Positions 47,836 through 59,337 are shown, counted from the first letter of the stretch. The stretch: DNA of 64,000 nt from Pleurodeles waltl (GCF_031143425.1 NC_090437.1:1178718863-1178782862); one strand, 5' to 3'. Program-made: numbers and translations. Notes: generated from the letters alone by a model not told the origin.

Positions 47836-49409
47836 TGTCTCTTCCAGACCGAGGTCACAGCAGCACTTGCAGTGTAGGCCCTCTCCTGTCGAAGATCAGG
47901 TATCGAATGATTGCACAGATAGAAAATGGCGGTCACGTCTGCGGCGGTGCGTACCGTCACCGCCGGCGTACATGGTCATTGGCTCCTGGGACCCATAGGG
48001 TCCAATGTTAACCAATGCAGCATTGCGCCGCGTTCTTCGACCGCCTACTGCGACGGTGTACAACACCAGCGCAATTACCTCACATCCCATTGTCCCACTT
48101 TAGAGGTCAGGCAGCTGCCATTTCAGGGGCCCACATGGCTTCATTTTCAACTGCGTCACACATACCTAGGCCTAGATTCAACACACATACAGGCCACCTT
48201 TTGTGTATGATTGGTGTTCTGGGTAAACTGTGGGTACGTAACTCTGAGTTGTTTGACTCTGTGCTCGCTGTTGTCCTTCATAGGCACCGTCCGCTGGGAC
48301 ATGTGAGGAGATGGCGGCATCCTCCGGTGTACCGACCGTTGGTGGACCTGTCGACAATGGAGGAGCAAGATTTGATAATCACCTACAGGCTTGACCGTGC
48401 CAAAATCCAGGAACTGTGTACCCAGTTGGAGCCAGACCTGATGTCAGCAATCCGCCATCCCACAAGAATCCCCCCTCAAGTGCAGGTGCTGTCAGTGCTC
48501 CATTTCCTAGCAAGTGGGTCATTTCAAACAACTGTGGCCATGGCATCAGGGATGTCCCAGCCTATGTTTTCCAACGTATTGTCCAGAGTGTTGTCTGCCC
48601 TTCTGAAACACATGCGGAGCTACATCTTTTCCCCTCATGTGGAGGATTTGCCTTCAATGAAAGGTGATTTCTATGCCCAGGGACATATCCCCAACATCAT
48701 AGGTGCCATTGATGTGGTTTTGGTCCCCCCCCACAGGAGTGAATAGGTGTACAGAAACCGGAAGAGTTATCATTCCATGAATGTACAGATGGTATGTTTG
48801 GCAGACCAGTATATCTCCCATGTGAATGCCATGTTCCCTGGCTCAGAGTATGATGTCTACATCCTGCGGAATAGCAGCATCCCTTATGTGATGGGTCAAC
48901 TCCAGAGGCACTGTGTGTGGCTATTAGGTGAGCACCTGGAAGCAAGTCAGTGGGAATGGTTGTCTGGGTCTGGGGTTATCCCTCCAGGTTAGTGTGTGTC
49001 TAACAGTTGCCCCTCGCCATTTTCAGGTGACTCTGGTTATCCCAACCTGTCATGGCTACTGACCCCAGTGAGGAATCCCAGGACAACGGCAGAGGAACGC
49101 TACAATGAGGCCCAAGGGTGAACTAGGAGGGTGATCGAGCGGAACTTCGGCCTCCTGAAGGCCAGGTTAAGGTGCCTCCATATGACAGGTGGATCCCTAT
49201 TCTACTCACCAAAGAAAGAGTGCCAGATCATCGTGACCTGCTGTATGCTTCACAACTTGGCTTTGCGACGCCAGGTGCCTTTTCTGCAGGAGGATGGTCC
49301 AGATGGCGGTGTTGTTGCAGCTGTGGAGCCTGTGGACAGTGATGAGGAGGAAGCAGAGGAAGAAGACATGCACAACAGGGACTCAGTGATCCTGCAATAT
49401 TTCCAGTGA

Positions 49410-49888
49410 GACACAGGTAGAAATACAAACCTGCCTACTACATGTACTTTGACACTACTACCTCTCTCCTGTCTGTCATTTTCACCCAGTGTATGGTCAC
49501 TGAGTTGTCACTTTCCCTTATGATTTCACAGATGTGGGTCCCACTGTGTGACATCTGCTTAGATTCCTCATGGACTAGAGCTGTGTGACATAGGTATGTT
49601 GACATTACTATTTAAAAAACATTTTGTCACTGTAATTGCTAATACACTATTTTGAAATCACAGACAGACTCCAGATCTTTTTGTGCTTTAGGTGTGTTTA
49701 TTTAAATGCTCAATATTGGAGGGGGTAGTGAAATGGTGAGGGGTGATGGCGGAGGAGTGTCCATGGCAGAGTCCAGTCAATTAGTCTCACAGGTGCATTG
49801 CCCATATGGGCATAGGAAGTGGAGCTGGGGCAGTTTAATTATGGACAGGGTGACAAAGTGGGACAGTAGGATGACAATCAGGGTGGTC
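49410..49888. other. Gap between convergent transposase and Myb-like genes
   Basis: Non-coding space between the two converging stop codons (49409 on + and 49889 on -). On the plus strand AT-rich sequence at 49600-49700 could serve 3' ends. No clear AATAAA is visible. Confidence 0.4.
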
Positions 49889-51410
49889 TCATTTCTTAGC
49901 GGGGGTCTTGGCATCATGCTCTGTCTTTGTCCTGGATCTCAGGGACCGTTTGCGGGGTGGTTCTCCCTCTGCAGGGGGTGGGGTGCTGGTGTGGTGGTCC
50001 TGTGGCGGGGCATCCTGTCCACTAGAGCCGGCGGAGGTGGTGGGCAGTTCATCGTCCAGGCTAGTGTCAGGGGCCCCTTGTAGTGCCACAGTGTTTCTCC
50101 TGATGTTGAGTACTTCCTTCAGCACCCCTACGATGGTGCCCAGGGTGGAGCTGATGGTTCTGAGTTCCTCCCTGAAGCCCATATACTGTTCCTCCTGCAT
50201 GTGCTGGGTCTCCTGAAACTTGGCCAGTACCGTTGCCATCGTCTCCTGGGAGTGGTCGTAGGCTCCCATGATGGAGGAGAGGGCCTCATGAAGAGTGGGT
50301 TCCCTTGGCCTGTCTGCCCCCTGTCGCACAGCAGCCCTCCCAGTTCCCCTGTGTTCCTGGGCCTCCGTCCCCTGGACCGTGTGCCCACTACCACTGCCCC
50401 CAGGTCCCTGTTGTTGTTGGGGTGGTGGGTTATCCTGGGTTTCCTGTAGTGGTGGACACACAGCTGATTGACGTGTCCTGGGGACGGAGGTGTGGGCCCG
50501 CTGGGTGGGTGCTGTGCTGGTGTTTCCAGAGGGGGGAAGGTCTGTGGTGGCCTGTGTCTGTGTGAGGGGAACCGACTGTCCTGTGGTCCCCGATGGTCCA
50601 GGCTGGTCATCTAGATCCAGTTGGACAGAGGTGCTGTCATCACTGTGGGCCTCTTCTGTTGGTGGTGTGGACATGTGTGGACCCTCCTGTCCGGTGACGT
50701 TGGGTAGGGGTCCTGCAGGGGTATAAAAGGATGTTTATTAAAGCTGTGTGTGTAATGGTGTGCAATGGGTGGGTGACCGTGTACCCCAGTGCTAACATTC
50801 CTGTGTGGGAGCTTGTGTGATGATGGTTTAGGGGGGTGTATGAGTATGTGCAGTGGGCATGCTTTGGTGATGGGTGTCCATGCTTTGTTGTTGCATGCAG
50901 GGCTTGGTGTTGGGATGTGTGGTTTGTGATGTTGGGACATATGTGAGGAGTTGGGGTGCTGGGGGTGAGGGTGGGGGTATGTGATAGCATGCAGGTAGGG
51001 TGGGGGATGTAATAGTAAAGCTTTGTCTTACCAGAGTCCATTCCTCCAGCTACTCCTGCGAGGCCCTCAGGATGCAGAATCACCAAGACCTGCTCCTCCC
51101 ATGTTGTTAGTTGTGGGGGATGAGGTGGGGGTCCGCCGCCAGTCCGCTGAACCGCCAGGTGGTGTCTTGAGACCACGGAACGCACCTTCCCCCGTAGGTC
51201 CTTCCACCTCTTCCTGATGACCTCCCGATTTCTTGGGAGTTGTCCCACTGCGTTGACCCTGTCCACTATTCTTCGCCATAGCTCCATCTTCCTAGCTATG
51301 GAGGTGTGCTGCACCTGTGCTCCGAATAGCTGTGGCTCTACCCGGACGATTTCCTCCACCATGACCCTGAGCTCCTCCTCCGAGAACCTGGGGTGTCTTT
51401 GCCGTGCCAT
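49889..51410 (-). CDS. Myb/SANT-like Harbinger partner protein 2, two exons, intact 400 residues
   Basis: Exon 1 is 51410-51032 (379 bases), ending GGACTCTG before GTAAGA. Exon 2 is 50712-49889 (824 bases), starting after CCCCTGCAG. The spliced length of 1,203 bases is 400 codons plus stop, with no internal stop. The N-terminal Myb/SANT-like domain (residues ~8-95) shows FSEEELRVMVEEIVRV, ELWRRIVDRVNAVGQLPRNR and EVIRKRWKDLRGKVRS. A low-complexity Pro/Gln/Thr middle follows. A predicted coiled coil (residues ~270-325, AKFQETQHMQEEQYMGFREE) and a basic tail RKRSLRSRTKTEHD, a likely nuclear signal, complete it. By family it should bind transposon ends and help the transposase; that role is inferred. 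Confidence 0.75.
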
Positions 51411-51419
51411 GGGGTGGTG

Positions 51420-51725
51420 TAGGTGATGTGTGGGGTGGAGTGTGTGGTGATAAGTGTGCTGATGTGTAGTGGTGTGTTGTGTGAGGTGCGTGGAAGTTGT
51501 GTGGGTGATGGTGTTGTGTGCCTGTGGATGCTGTTGTTCTTGCTGGTGTTGTCTCTGTCCTTCTTTTGGAATTTTTGGTCATAGGGGTTTGTGGGTGATG
51601 TGGGTGTGTGTTTTATATTGTAATGGGTGTGTGGGAGTGGTGTGTGTATGTGTATCAGGTGTGTGTATTTTGAATTGTCCAATGTGGCTGTGTTTTGTAA
51701 GAGTGTGTGTATTTTGAGCGCGGCG
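51420..51725. repeat. GT-rich simple sequence upstream of the second Myb-like gene
   Basis: Dense GTGTGTG/GGTGTG words on the plus strand (AC-rich in the sense of the Myb-like gene). It lies just upstream of that gene's start and may include its promoter, but shows no clear motif. Long Thr/His-rich frames here follow composition. Confidence 0.6.
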
Positions 51726-52012
51726 GTGTGTACCGCCAATGGAATACCGCGGTTGAAAGACCACCGCGTGGATTCGTGTGCCGTGATAGTGTGGGCGTAT
51801 TTCTGTTGGCATGACGGTGGAGGATTTGTTTTCGCCAGTTTATCACTGACCTTTGGTGTGGCAGACTTGTGTGGGTGTCTGACTTTTGCCGGATTCCGAG
51901 ATGTGGGTCATAATAGCTGTGGCGGAATTCCACGGCCGCGGCGGTGTGTTGGCGGTCTTCTGCACGGCGGTAAGCGCCTTTTACCGCCAATGTTGTAATG
52001 AACGCCTTAGAC
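51720..52012. repeat. Right terminal region of the Harbinger locus
   Basis: It is rich in GCGG/CCGC inverted words: CGGCGGTGTGTACCGCCAAT, GCGGTTGAAAGACCACCGC, CACGGCCGCGGCGGTG and GGCGGTAAGCGCCTTTTACC. These subterminal foldbacks are typical of Harbinger ends, and the tip TTGTAATGAACGCC resembles the MITE ends at 7633 and 39552. Confidence 0.6.
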
Positions 52013-52708
52013 TTTTTGCCTAGAATATGCCTAACTAGGGATTACATAGTTTTCTGATTTTGTATTTATCTGTACTTTTGCAATTGATCCTTTATGGTGA
52101 ACAACACATTTTTCCTCTGTACTTCATTGTTGACAATTCTGTAATAAATATCCTTGTTACTCTATTTTTGAATTAGAACTGAGATATGAATGAGTCTACT
52201 ATGTAATGTCCTTTACCTCTGCTAAACGCAGTTGTCCTGATGAGTGTAGACTCTAACCACTAGACCAACTTGAGATTCTGGAGCTGAATTACATTGATAA
52301 AAGTTTGGGGCGATCAAATATTGTGGTCCAAGTGATTATTGGAGTTTCAAAATCCACACTGGGTGAGCAGCCAGTTCTCAAAAAGACTGGGGTACAATTT
52401 ATTGCACCTATCCCAGTAGGCCAATCGGTTTTCAACCCTGTGTGCAAGGAGCCGAGTGGCCAGTCCTCCTCAACCCCCTTATAGGGCAAAACGCCCTTAC
52501 ACCAATTAATCTAAAAGTTGGTATGGACATTGAGTGTTTGACATTGATGGAGGACTTTGCATTTTGTGACAGAGGTACATAATCTCTGAATTGTGTTACG
52601 AATGCAGGGCTTTGAGAATTAATGTGGGGACATATAATAAAATGGTGCATAGTGTAATAACTGTCCCTGCTTCAGTAATCATAAGTACTGTTAGGTATAA
52701 TCAGTTCA
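52013..52708. other. Host of the solo LTR, left part; includes a tRNA-like A-box
   Basis: Unassigned DNA into which the solo LTR inserted. On the minus strand, TTGGTCTAGTGGTTAGAGTC (52272-52253) matches the A-box and D-arm of Glu/Asp-type tRNAs, but no B-box follows. It may be the head of an old SINE. Same original locus as 54896-55732. Confidence 0.35.
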
Positions 52709-54890
52709 TGTTAGACCTGACAACCTTAGGGTGGTCATCCCCAACTTTTCGCATGCCTCCCTCCACTTTTTGGATACAGTTTTTGCTGTTTTTTAGACTC
52801 TGCACACTTTACCACTGCTAACCAGTGCTAAAATGCATATGCTCTCTCCCTTTAAACATGGTAACATTGGATCATACCCAATTAGACTATTTAATTTACT
52901 TATAAGTCCCTAGTACTGTGCACTATATGTGCCCAGGGCCTGTAGATTAAATGCTACTAGTGGGCCTGCAGCACTGGTTGTGCCACCCATTTAAGTAGCC
53001 CCTTAACCTTGTCTCAGGCCTGCCTTTGCAAGGCCTGTGTGTGCAGCTTCACTGCCCAATCGACTTGGCATTTAAAAGTACTTGCCAAGCCTAAAACTCC
53101 CCTTTTCTATATATAAGACACCCCTAAGGTATGCCCTAAGTAACCCATAGGACAGGGTGCTGTGTAGGCAAAAGGCAGGACATGAACCTATGTAGTTTGC
53201 ATGTCCTGGTAATGTAAAACTCCTGAATTCGTTTTTAAACTGTTGTGAGGCCTGCTCCCTTCATAGGCTAACATTGGGGCTGTCCTCATATATTGCTTGA
53301 GTGGTAGCAGTTGATCTGAAAGGAGCAGGAAGGTCTTATTTAGTATGGCCAGAATGGTGATATATAATCCTGCTGACTGGTGAAGTTGGATTTAATATTT
53401 CTATTTTAGAAATGTCACTTTTAGAAAGTGAGCTTTTCTCTGCACTTAAATATTTCTGTGCCTTACAATCCACGTCTGTCTGGGTTTAGTTGACAGCTCC
53501 TTGTGCATTCACTCAGACACACCCCAAACACAGGATACTCAGCCTCACTTGCATACATCTGCATTTTGAATGGGTCTTCCTGGGCTGGGAGGGTGGAGGG
53601 CCTGCTCTCACAAAAAGGACTTCCACATCCCCTACTGGGGCCCTGGCAGACAGGACTGAACTGAAAGGGGACCTGGTGCACTTCTAAGCCACTCCTTGAA
53701 GTCTCCCCCACTTCAAAGGCACATTTGGGTATATAAACAGGGCCTCTGCCCCTTCCAACTCAGACACTTCCTGAAGAAGAAACTTGTAACCAGAACCTGC
53801 ATCCTGCCAAGAAGAGCTGCCTGGCTGCCCAAAGGACTCACCTGACTGCTTTCTGTGAAGGACTGCTGCCTTGCTGTTGCCCTGCTGCCTTGCTGCTCCC
53901 TGGCTGTGGTGAAGAAGTGCTCTCCAAGGGCTTGGATAGAGCTTGCCTCCTGTTCGCTGAAGTCTCAGGACCAAAAAGACTTCTCTCTTGCAACGGGACT
54001 CCTTGTGTGGCAAAAATTTGACGCACAGCTTGCTAAAAATGACGCACAGCCTGCCCCGCGGTGAGAAATTCACTGCACGCCGAACCGGAACTACACAGCC
54101 CGACTTCGCAAGGAGAAGATCGATGCGGCGCCTGCGTTTCTACCGGAACTTCAACGCACGGCCCACCGGATCGACGCACAGCCGACCTGGGACGACGCAG
54201 CCCGACTTCCAGAGGGGAAATCGATGCAGTGCCTGCTGTGCAGACGAAATTTCCACACAACGCCCAACGGAACGACATAGCGCTTGTGACTCTGCTCCAC
54301 AAGCCCAGGATTTCACTCACAGACCCCGGGGCGTCTGAAAATCCCGCAACCCGAAGAAGATCCATGACTGAGCGCCAGAAATCAACGCACAGCCGTCCCT
54401 GTGTGGAAACTAAATGACGCATCACCACGTGCGGGGCGAGAAATCAACGCATACCCCCTTTATTTCCACGCTTCTTCTCCTCTGCGGCCCATTGCGGAGA
54501 TTTTTCGCGCAAACCAGGTACTTTGTGCTAAAAAGAGACTTTATTTGCTTTAAAAGACTTAAGACACTTCATATAACTTTTCAGTGATATCTCTACATTT
54601 ACTTATTGCATCTTTGATCATTGTGACTTGCAAATATCCAGATAAATATTATATATTTTTCTAAAACCTGTGTGCTGTATTTTTGTGGTGCTATATTTTG
54701 CTATTGTACGATTTATTGCACAAATACTTTACACATTCCCTTCTAAGTTAAGCCTGACTGCTCAGTGCCAAGCTACCAGAGGGTGGGCACAGGATAATTT
54801 GGATTGTGTGTGATTTACCCTGACTAGAGTGATGGTCCTTGCTTGGACAGGGGTTAACCTGACTGCCAACCAAAGACCCCATTTCTAACA
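52709..54890 (+). mobile_element. Solo LTR (2,182 bp), TG...CA ends, perfect 5-bp target duplication
   Basis: It begins TGTTAGACCTGACAACC and ends CCCCATTTCTAACA, so TGTTAG is mirrored by CTAACA. It is flanked on both sides by GTTCA (52704-52708 and 54891-54895). A TATATAAA box lies at 53730-53737. The stretch 54000-54480 is CpG-rich with repeated GACGCACAGCC-like words, probably the R/U5 part. No internal retroviral or retrotransposon gene is present, so it arose by LTR-LTR recombination. A match to copies A (8546-17540) and C (55733-58256). Superfamily not determined from the LTR alone. Confidence 0.85.
53730..53737 (+). promoter_or_regulatory. TATA box of the solo LTR
   Basis: TATATAAA about 1.0 kb into the LTR, followed by GC-containing sequence; it fits the U3 promoter of an LTR. 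Confidence 0.55.
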
Positions 54891-54895
54891 GTTCA

Positions 54896-55732
54896 AGAAA
54901 ATTGAAATGTTTTTATTTGCACATAGAATAAATCACTGCCATTAGAATAATTTGATTGAAATTGACTTTTGATATAGGTTATCCAATGAACTGTGCATGT
55001 ACTTGGAATTGGACTGATACTATATTGTTTAGAGACATAATGATTGGTAATCAGCCATAAAAATATATTAGACTGGGAATGGGTTGATTAAAACCATATG
55101 TGAAGATATAATATTATGAACAAAACATTTTTGGAATTTTGTTTGCATGCAGCTTGTATGAGATTGTATTGTTCCTAATTTGTAATATATGTTTTTAATG
55201 GGAGGGTGGGACATAATTACATGTTATTGTATTTTGTAGCCCTGAAGAAATCCTTGGAGAGGACAAAACACATTGGCTATGGAGAAGGAAAGATTGAATT
55301 TATTGTGAGAAATGAGAATAAAGATGACGAGAATATTTGGAAATAACTAATGGACTGAGGAGTAGTTACTTGATGTGGCTTTCTCTAAATACAGTTGAAA
55401 TATTGAAACCATTTCTTGTACTTTGAGATTGAAAAGTCGAACTGGGGCCAACTTTTATGTTAATGAGCTGCAAATTCTTGCCTACAATATAATAGGACCT
55501 TTGCGAAGGAGTTGTTCTCTACTCTGTCATTACTGTGTCTTATTCCTTTTCCTCATTACCTCACTGTGCATGGCGTAATATCCAAGGGTAAACAACCGCA
55601 ACTTGGTATTAGTTATGCTGTGGATGAGAAGTGACTGTTGTTTTCAGAATGCTGAATGGTGCCTGCCCCAGATTACAGTTTTTTCCAGTCTGTCAAACTG
55701 GTAATCTGTGTGGGGTTTTGGATGAGGGATTT
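54896..55732 (+). mobile_element. Penelope-like fragment (interrupted by the solo LTR)
   Basis: Non-coding AT-rich DNA carrying a decayed small hammerhead-like fold (55237-55279). That fold is the only evidence for Penelope affiliation. The left continuation is at 52013-52708, separated by the LTR insertion. Confidence 0.4.
55237..55279 (+). ncRNA. Decayed small hammerhead-like motif
   Basis: Stem I TAGCC (55237-55241) pairs perfectly with GGCTA (55275-55279). The core CTGAAGA (55242-55248) fits the CUGANGA rule. Stem II is TCCT with AGGA. The second core reads AAAAC instead of GAAAC, and the expected G opposite its C is A. Both look like CpG decay. Probably inactive. Confidence 0.45.
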
Positions 55733-58256
55733 TGTTAGACCTGTCAGCATTAGGGTGGTCTTCCCTCAAACAATTTGCCTAACGTCCTCCATTTTTTGCT
55801 GAAATCTTTTACTTTTTTGTCAGCTTTTGTGCACTTTACCACTGCTAGCCAGTTCTAAAGTGCTTGTGTTCACTCTCCTCAAACATAGTTACATTGGTTT
55901 ATACCCACGTGGCATATCGAGTTGTATACCATATATCCAGGGCCTGTAAATTAAATTCAACTGATGTGTCTGCAGCACTTATTGTGTCACCCACTTAAGT
56001 AGCACTTCAGAACATGTCCCAGATCAGCAACTGCCGCCTGAATGCAGTTTTAAACTGCCATGTTGACTTTACATTAAAATCTTGTTGCCAAGCCTTAAAC
56101 CCCCATTTTATTACATATCAGTCATCCCTAGGGTAGGCCCTAGATAGCCCATAGGGCAGGGTGCTGTGCAATTAAAAGGTTGGTTATCTACTTTAAGGTT
56201 TACGTGTCCTGGTAGTGAAAAACTCATACATTTTTTTCACTACTGTGAGGCCTACCCTTCCCACAGGATAACATCGGGGGTTCCTTATTACATTTAATAA
56301 GCTGTAACTTCTTACTAGCTTCCACTGGAACAAAGGATCACCTTTAAAGCCTGTTGTTTTAACTTTAAGGCATTCTGGGGTGAGGGTGCTTACTTTTTTA
56401 GAGCTAGAATCATAAAATATTTATCATTTAGGAATCCACGCTCATCCACTGCCAACTTACTGACCATCACCATGTTTAAGAGGCAAATGATAGGCAGTGC
56501 CAGTTTTTCCTTTCAAGTCCCTTTTATATGGATCTCCCTGCCTCAACCTATTCACCAGCAGATGGACTATTTGAAATTCAGGAAAGAACTAAAGACAAGG
56601 CTGTTGAGCCAGACCTACTAGCCTTCCCCCTTCAGATGTGCATTAAGCTTGAATTGTACCATTTTGGACTTAGCTTAATAAGCCTTTGGGTGTATGTGCA
56701 CTCCATATGTGCAATATAGCATAACATTTGCATTTGGGGGCAGGTGGCTGTGACGTGTTTTGTGTCTTTGAAACTGTAATAATAAATGCTCTTTAATAAT
56801 AAAACCAGATTTTTCATTACACTTTTGAAAATGCCACATTTAGAAAGTTGGCATTTTCCTGCCGTAGTCCTTTGGTGTCTGTAGTCTGCATTGGCTCACA
56901 TGACTGGATGTAACTGACAGTATGACTTTGTGAATTCCTCTCAGACAGGCACACAATAGAGGGAATAGGTGTGCCTGACTGGGCCATCTGCTGGCAGAAT
57001 GAGGGGTGGAGCTGAGCACAGCCACACGTCTAACTGCAGTACCCTGTTCTGTTCCTACACACATTGTCACTATAGCCAGCTTAGAGCTATGGCAGGGTTG
57101 CCAGAAAAGTCCATGCACTTAAAAGCCATTGCCTAAAGGTCCCCCCCATCTTCAAGAACCAGGGCCCCAGGATACAAAAATAGGACCTCATACACCAGCT
57201 CTTCAGTACACTTCTGGACCTGTGGATACTCTGCCAGAAAGAAAGACTGCTGTGCTGCTGGAAGGACTGCCACTTTGTTGGACTGCCTGGATTTCTGCCT
57301 GTTTTCCTGCTGCTCTGCCACCTCTCCCTCCAGCTTTGGACCCTTGTTGTTGGTGCTAAATATGCCCAGATGAAAAAAATCCAAAGCTGACGACTTAAGC
57401 AAATTTTGTCCCCCAGGTGCTCTGAGAACCAGTAGGAGACCAGGACCAATTTGCTCGCCTATCCACCCGAGGTGCATTGCCGGCTGGCTTGACTTTCTGG
57501 CTTCTCCAGCTATGTTAATCTCTGCAGCTGCCAATAATTTTCAGTGGTCCATCACTAAAAGGGTATACGACCTTGTGGAACTGTTTTCAGCCACAGCCCT
57601 CTGCCTCATCCCACTGGAGATTTGCAGCTTCTATTTTAATGACTAAATCTGAACAAAGAAATCTACACCATGGCTTCAACCAAAGACCTTCTGATGATGA
57701 TGCTTCCTCCTCGGACACCCCTGCAGCCTTAGCCCGCTGAGCTTTACCTTCTCAGACACTTTTTCTCAGAATTTCTTCTAAGTTTGAAAGTAAGCCCTGA
57801 CTGGGCCCAATCCGCTTCTTGTATCTGATCTATGCTCCATCGCGGTCAGCCATATGTTTTTTACTTTAACCCAGTCTTGTGTGACTGGATGACGGCTGTT
57901 GGCGCTTTGATCTTGTAGGTGACAGTTTTTACTAAAGGCTTTGACTAAACCATAACTCCGGTTCTACTGATTGGATTTTGGTAATTTTGGTGTCAAATAG
58001 TTTATTAAAATGCACTCTATTTTTTAATTGGTTTGGGATTTTTCTCGTGTTTTGTTTTCAATTTATTACTGTTGGTATGCTTTATAAGTACTTTACACGT
58101 TGCCTCTAAGGTAAGCTTGACTGCTTGGTGTGCCAAGCTACCCACGATTAAGAACAGGTTAATTTAGTGACTTTTTGTGGTTCACCCTGCAAAGGATTGT
58201 GGCTATGGTTTGACCAGGGCTCACACCCTAGTGAAATAACAGCCCAATTTCCAACA
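55733..58256 (+). mobile_element. Solo LTR copy C, older, with a LINE tail inserted
   Basis: It begins TGTTAGACCTGTCAGCATTA and ends CAATTTCCAACA. Flanks are GATTT (55728-55732) and GTTTT (58257-58261), four of five alike. It follows the same order as the solo LTR at 52709 but is 2,524 bp. The extra 342 bases match an inserted LINE 3' fragment at about 56432-56797. Confidence 0.75.
56432..56797 (+). mobile_element. LINE 3' fragment (CR1/L2-like) inside LTR copy C
   Basis: The frame starting at 56527 reads WISLPQPIHQQMDYLKFRKE then LKTRLLSQTY and a stop, the typical C-terminal end of CR1/L2-type LINE ORF2. About 200 bases of 3' UTR follow, ending in AATAATAAATGCTCTTTAAT. The LTR sequence resumes after it. 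Confidence 0.55.
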
Positions 58257-59172
58257 GTTTTTTTTTTTTTTTGCGGTGGTGTAGATAGTTTTTCAACATC
58301 ATAGGCAACATGCTCATTGCATGTTAAAATATTGCATATTTGCAGCACACCAGACTTTCATCTCTCCTCTTTTTACCAATTCCAAATTTTCATCCTTTCT
58401 ACTTCATCCTCAGAGTAGCCAAGGCTGGTACAAAATTGGATTCCTTTCACATTAGTCCATTTCTCCATAGTCCCCATTGCACAAGGACTAGCCAAACGTT
58501 TTCAGTGACAATGCCAAATTGAGGCAGGTATCAGCTGTAAGATTTGTGAGTTTTTACTACGAAACAGTACTCTCTGTGTAGTACCTACAGATGTTACCCT
58601 ATTGTTCATTTCATCTCACAATGCAATGTTCAATCTTTTACTTAAAAATATAATTTGAATCCAAGATTTTTTTTTTTTTAATATTATTCATTTTAAACAC
58701 ATGCATATTTGTCTGTTTACCTCAATTAGAACTACACATTGGATTACGTTGTGCGGTTGCATGAATTGAAACAGCTTGCTTCTTTTAGCTAACCATTTCA
58801 AGGTTAACCCTTTGGCAGATAGCTTGACAAAAGTTCTATTTAGCACTGAAACGGAACAACTGCTATTATTTGTGTAGGAGCCAGAATAAAAGTCTATGCA
58901 CTGACTACTTTAACAATAAATTCAGCTCACTTAGTAATGGACTAATTGGGGGAGTAAATGTGCTAGTCCAATTAATGCCATATTTCCTTTTTGTAACTTT
59001 GTTTTGCTAAATATGCCATTCCAAGGTGATAAGGTCCATATCCGGGATAATCTTCAGAGATTCACTAAAATGCTAAAAACTTGGACCACTTATGTGGTAA
59101 ATTCAAATGAATATATGCCACTTTTACATGGCATAAAAATAGTCAAATAGGGTTCCAAATTATGTCATGTGG
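58257..59172. other. No recognised feature
   Basis: AT-rich intergenic DNA with T-runs at 58258-58272 and 58669-58679. No gene. Confidence 0.4.
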
Positions 59173-59186
59173 CAATAACAGTATAA
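59173..59186. repeat. Target-site duplication, left copy
   Basis: CAATAACAGTATAA, identical to 60548-60561. The two copies bracket the hammerhead array. Confidence 0.85.
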
Positions 59187-59337
59187 TGGATTAAACCAAG
59201 ATCTGTGACTGGGGGTGAGTGTTTGCATTGTTTAGCACTCCGTCCATCATCCTTTTGTGTTGCTGAAGTTGCCTTAAGTGGGAAGGTTATGCCCAGACGT
59301 GAGTCCCGTGCTCACTGTGCTACTGGATTCAAACTAG

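Larger units (their letters stand above)
43826..49409 (+). pseudogene. Harbinger (HARBI1-like) transposase, three exons, two nonsense mutations
   Basis: Exon 1 is 43826-43908 (MEPELHILPAIVFLLL, ends CG before GTGAGT). Exon 2 is 48284-48927 (after TTCATAG, ends before GTGAGC). Exon 3 is 49027-49409 (after TTTTCAG). The phases join cleanly at both junctions. The N-terminal Arg-rich turn leads to HRPLGHVRRWRHPPVYRPL. The DDE nuclease triad is present: first Asp in IIGAIDVVLVPP, second in [12 protein letters not shown], Glu in VIERNFGLLKARLRCL. The tail is acidic (DSDEEEAEEED). In-frame stops occur at 48744-48746 (after PPHRSE) and at about 49119-49121 (after NEAQG), so this copy is dead. Intron 1 (4.4 kb) contains the first Myb-like gene on the opposite strand. 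Confidence 0.85.
43799..52012 (+). mobile_element. Harbinger-type transposon locus with transposase and two Myb-like genes
   Basis: It contains a HARBI1-like transposase in three exons on + (43826-49409) and two Myb/SANT-like genes on -, at 47835-46291 and 51410-49889. PIF/Harbinger elements are known to encode exactly these two protein kinds, the Myb-like partner helping bind the ends and import the transposase. The right end reads GCGGTAAGCGCCTTTTACCG, then a TTGTAATGAACGCC tip followed by TTA (52010-52012 region). The matching left tip was not found, so the left limit is where LTR-like sequence stops. Confidence 0.7.

Noticed and set aside
52229..52271. Possible hammerhead around CTGATGA with near-complementary AGTTGTC and GACCAACT
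   Set aside because: The second core is TAACC and not GAAAC, and the same bases read as a tRNA A-box on the minus strand, which explains the pairing better.
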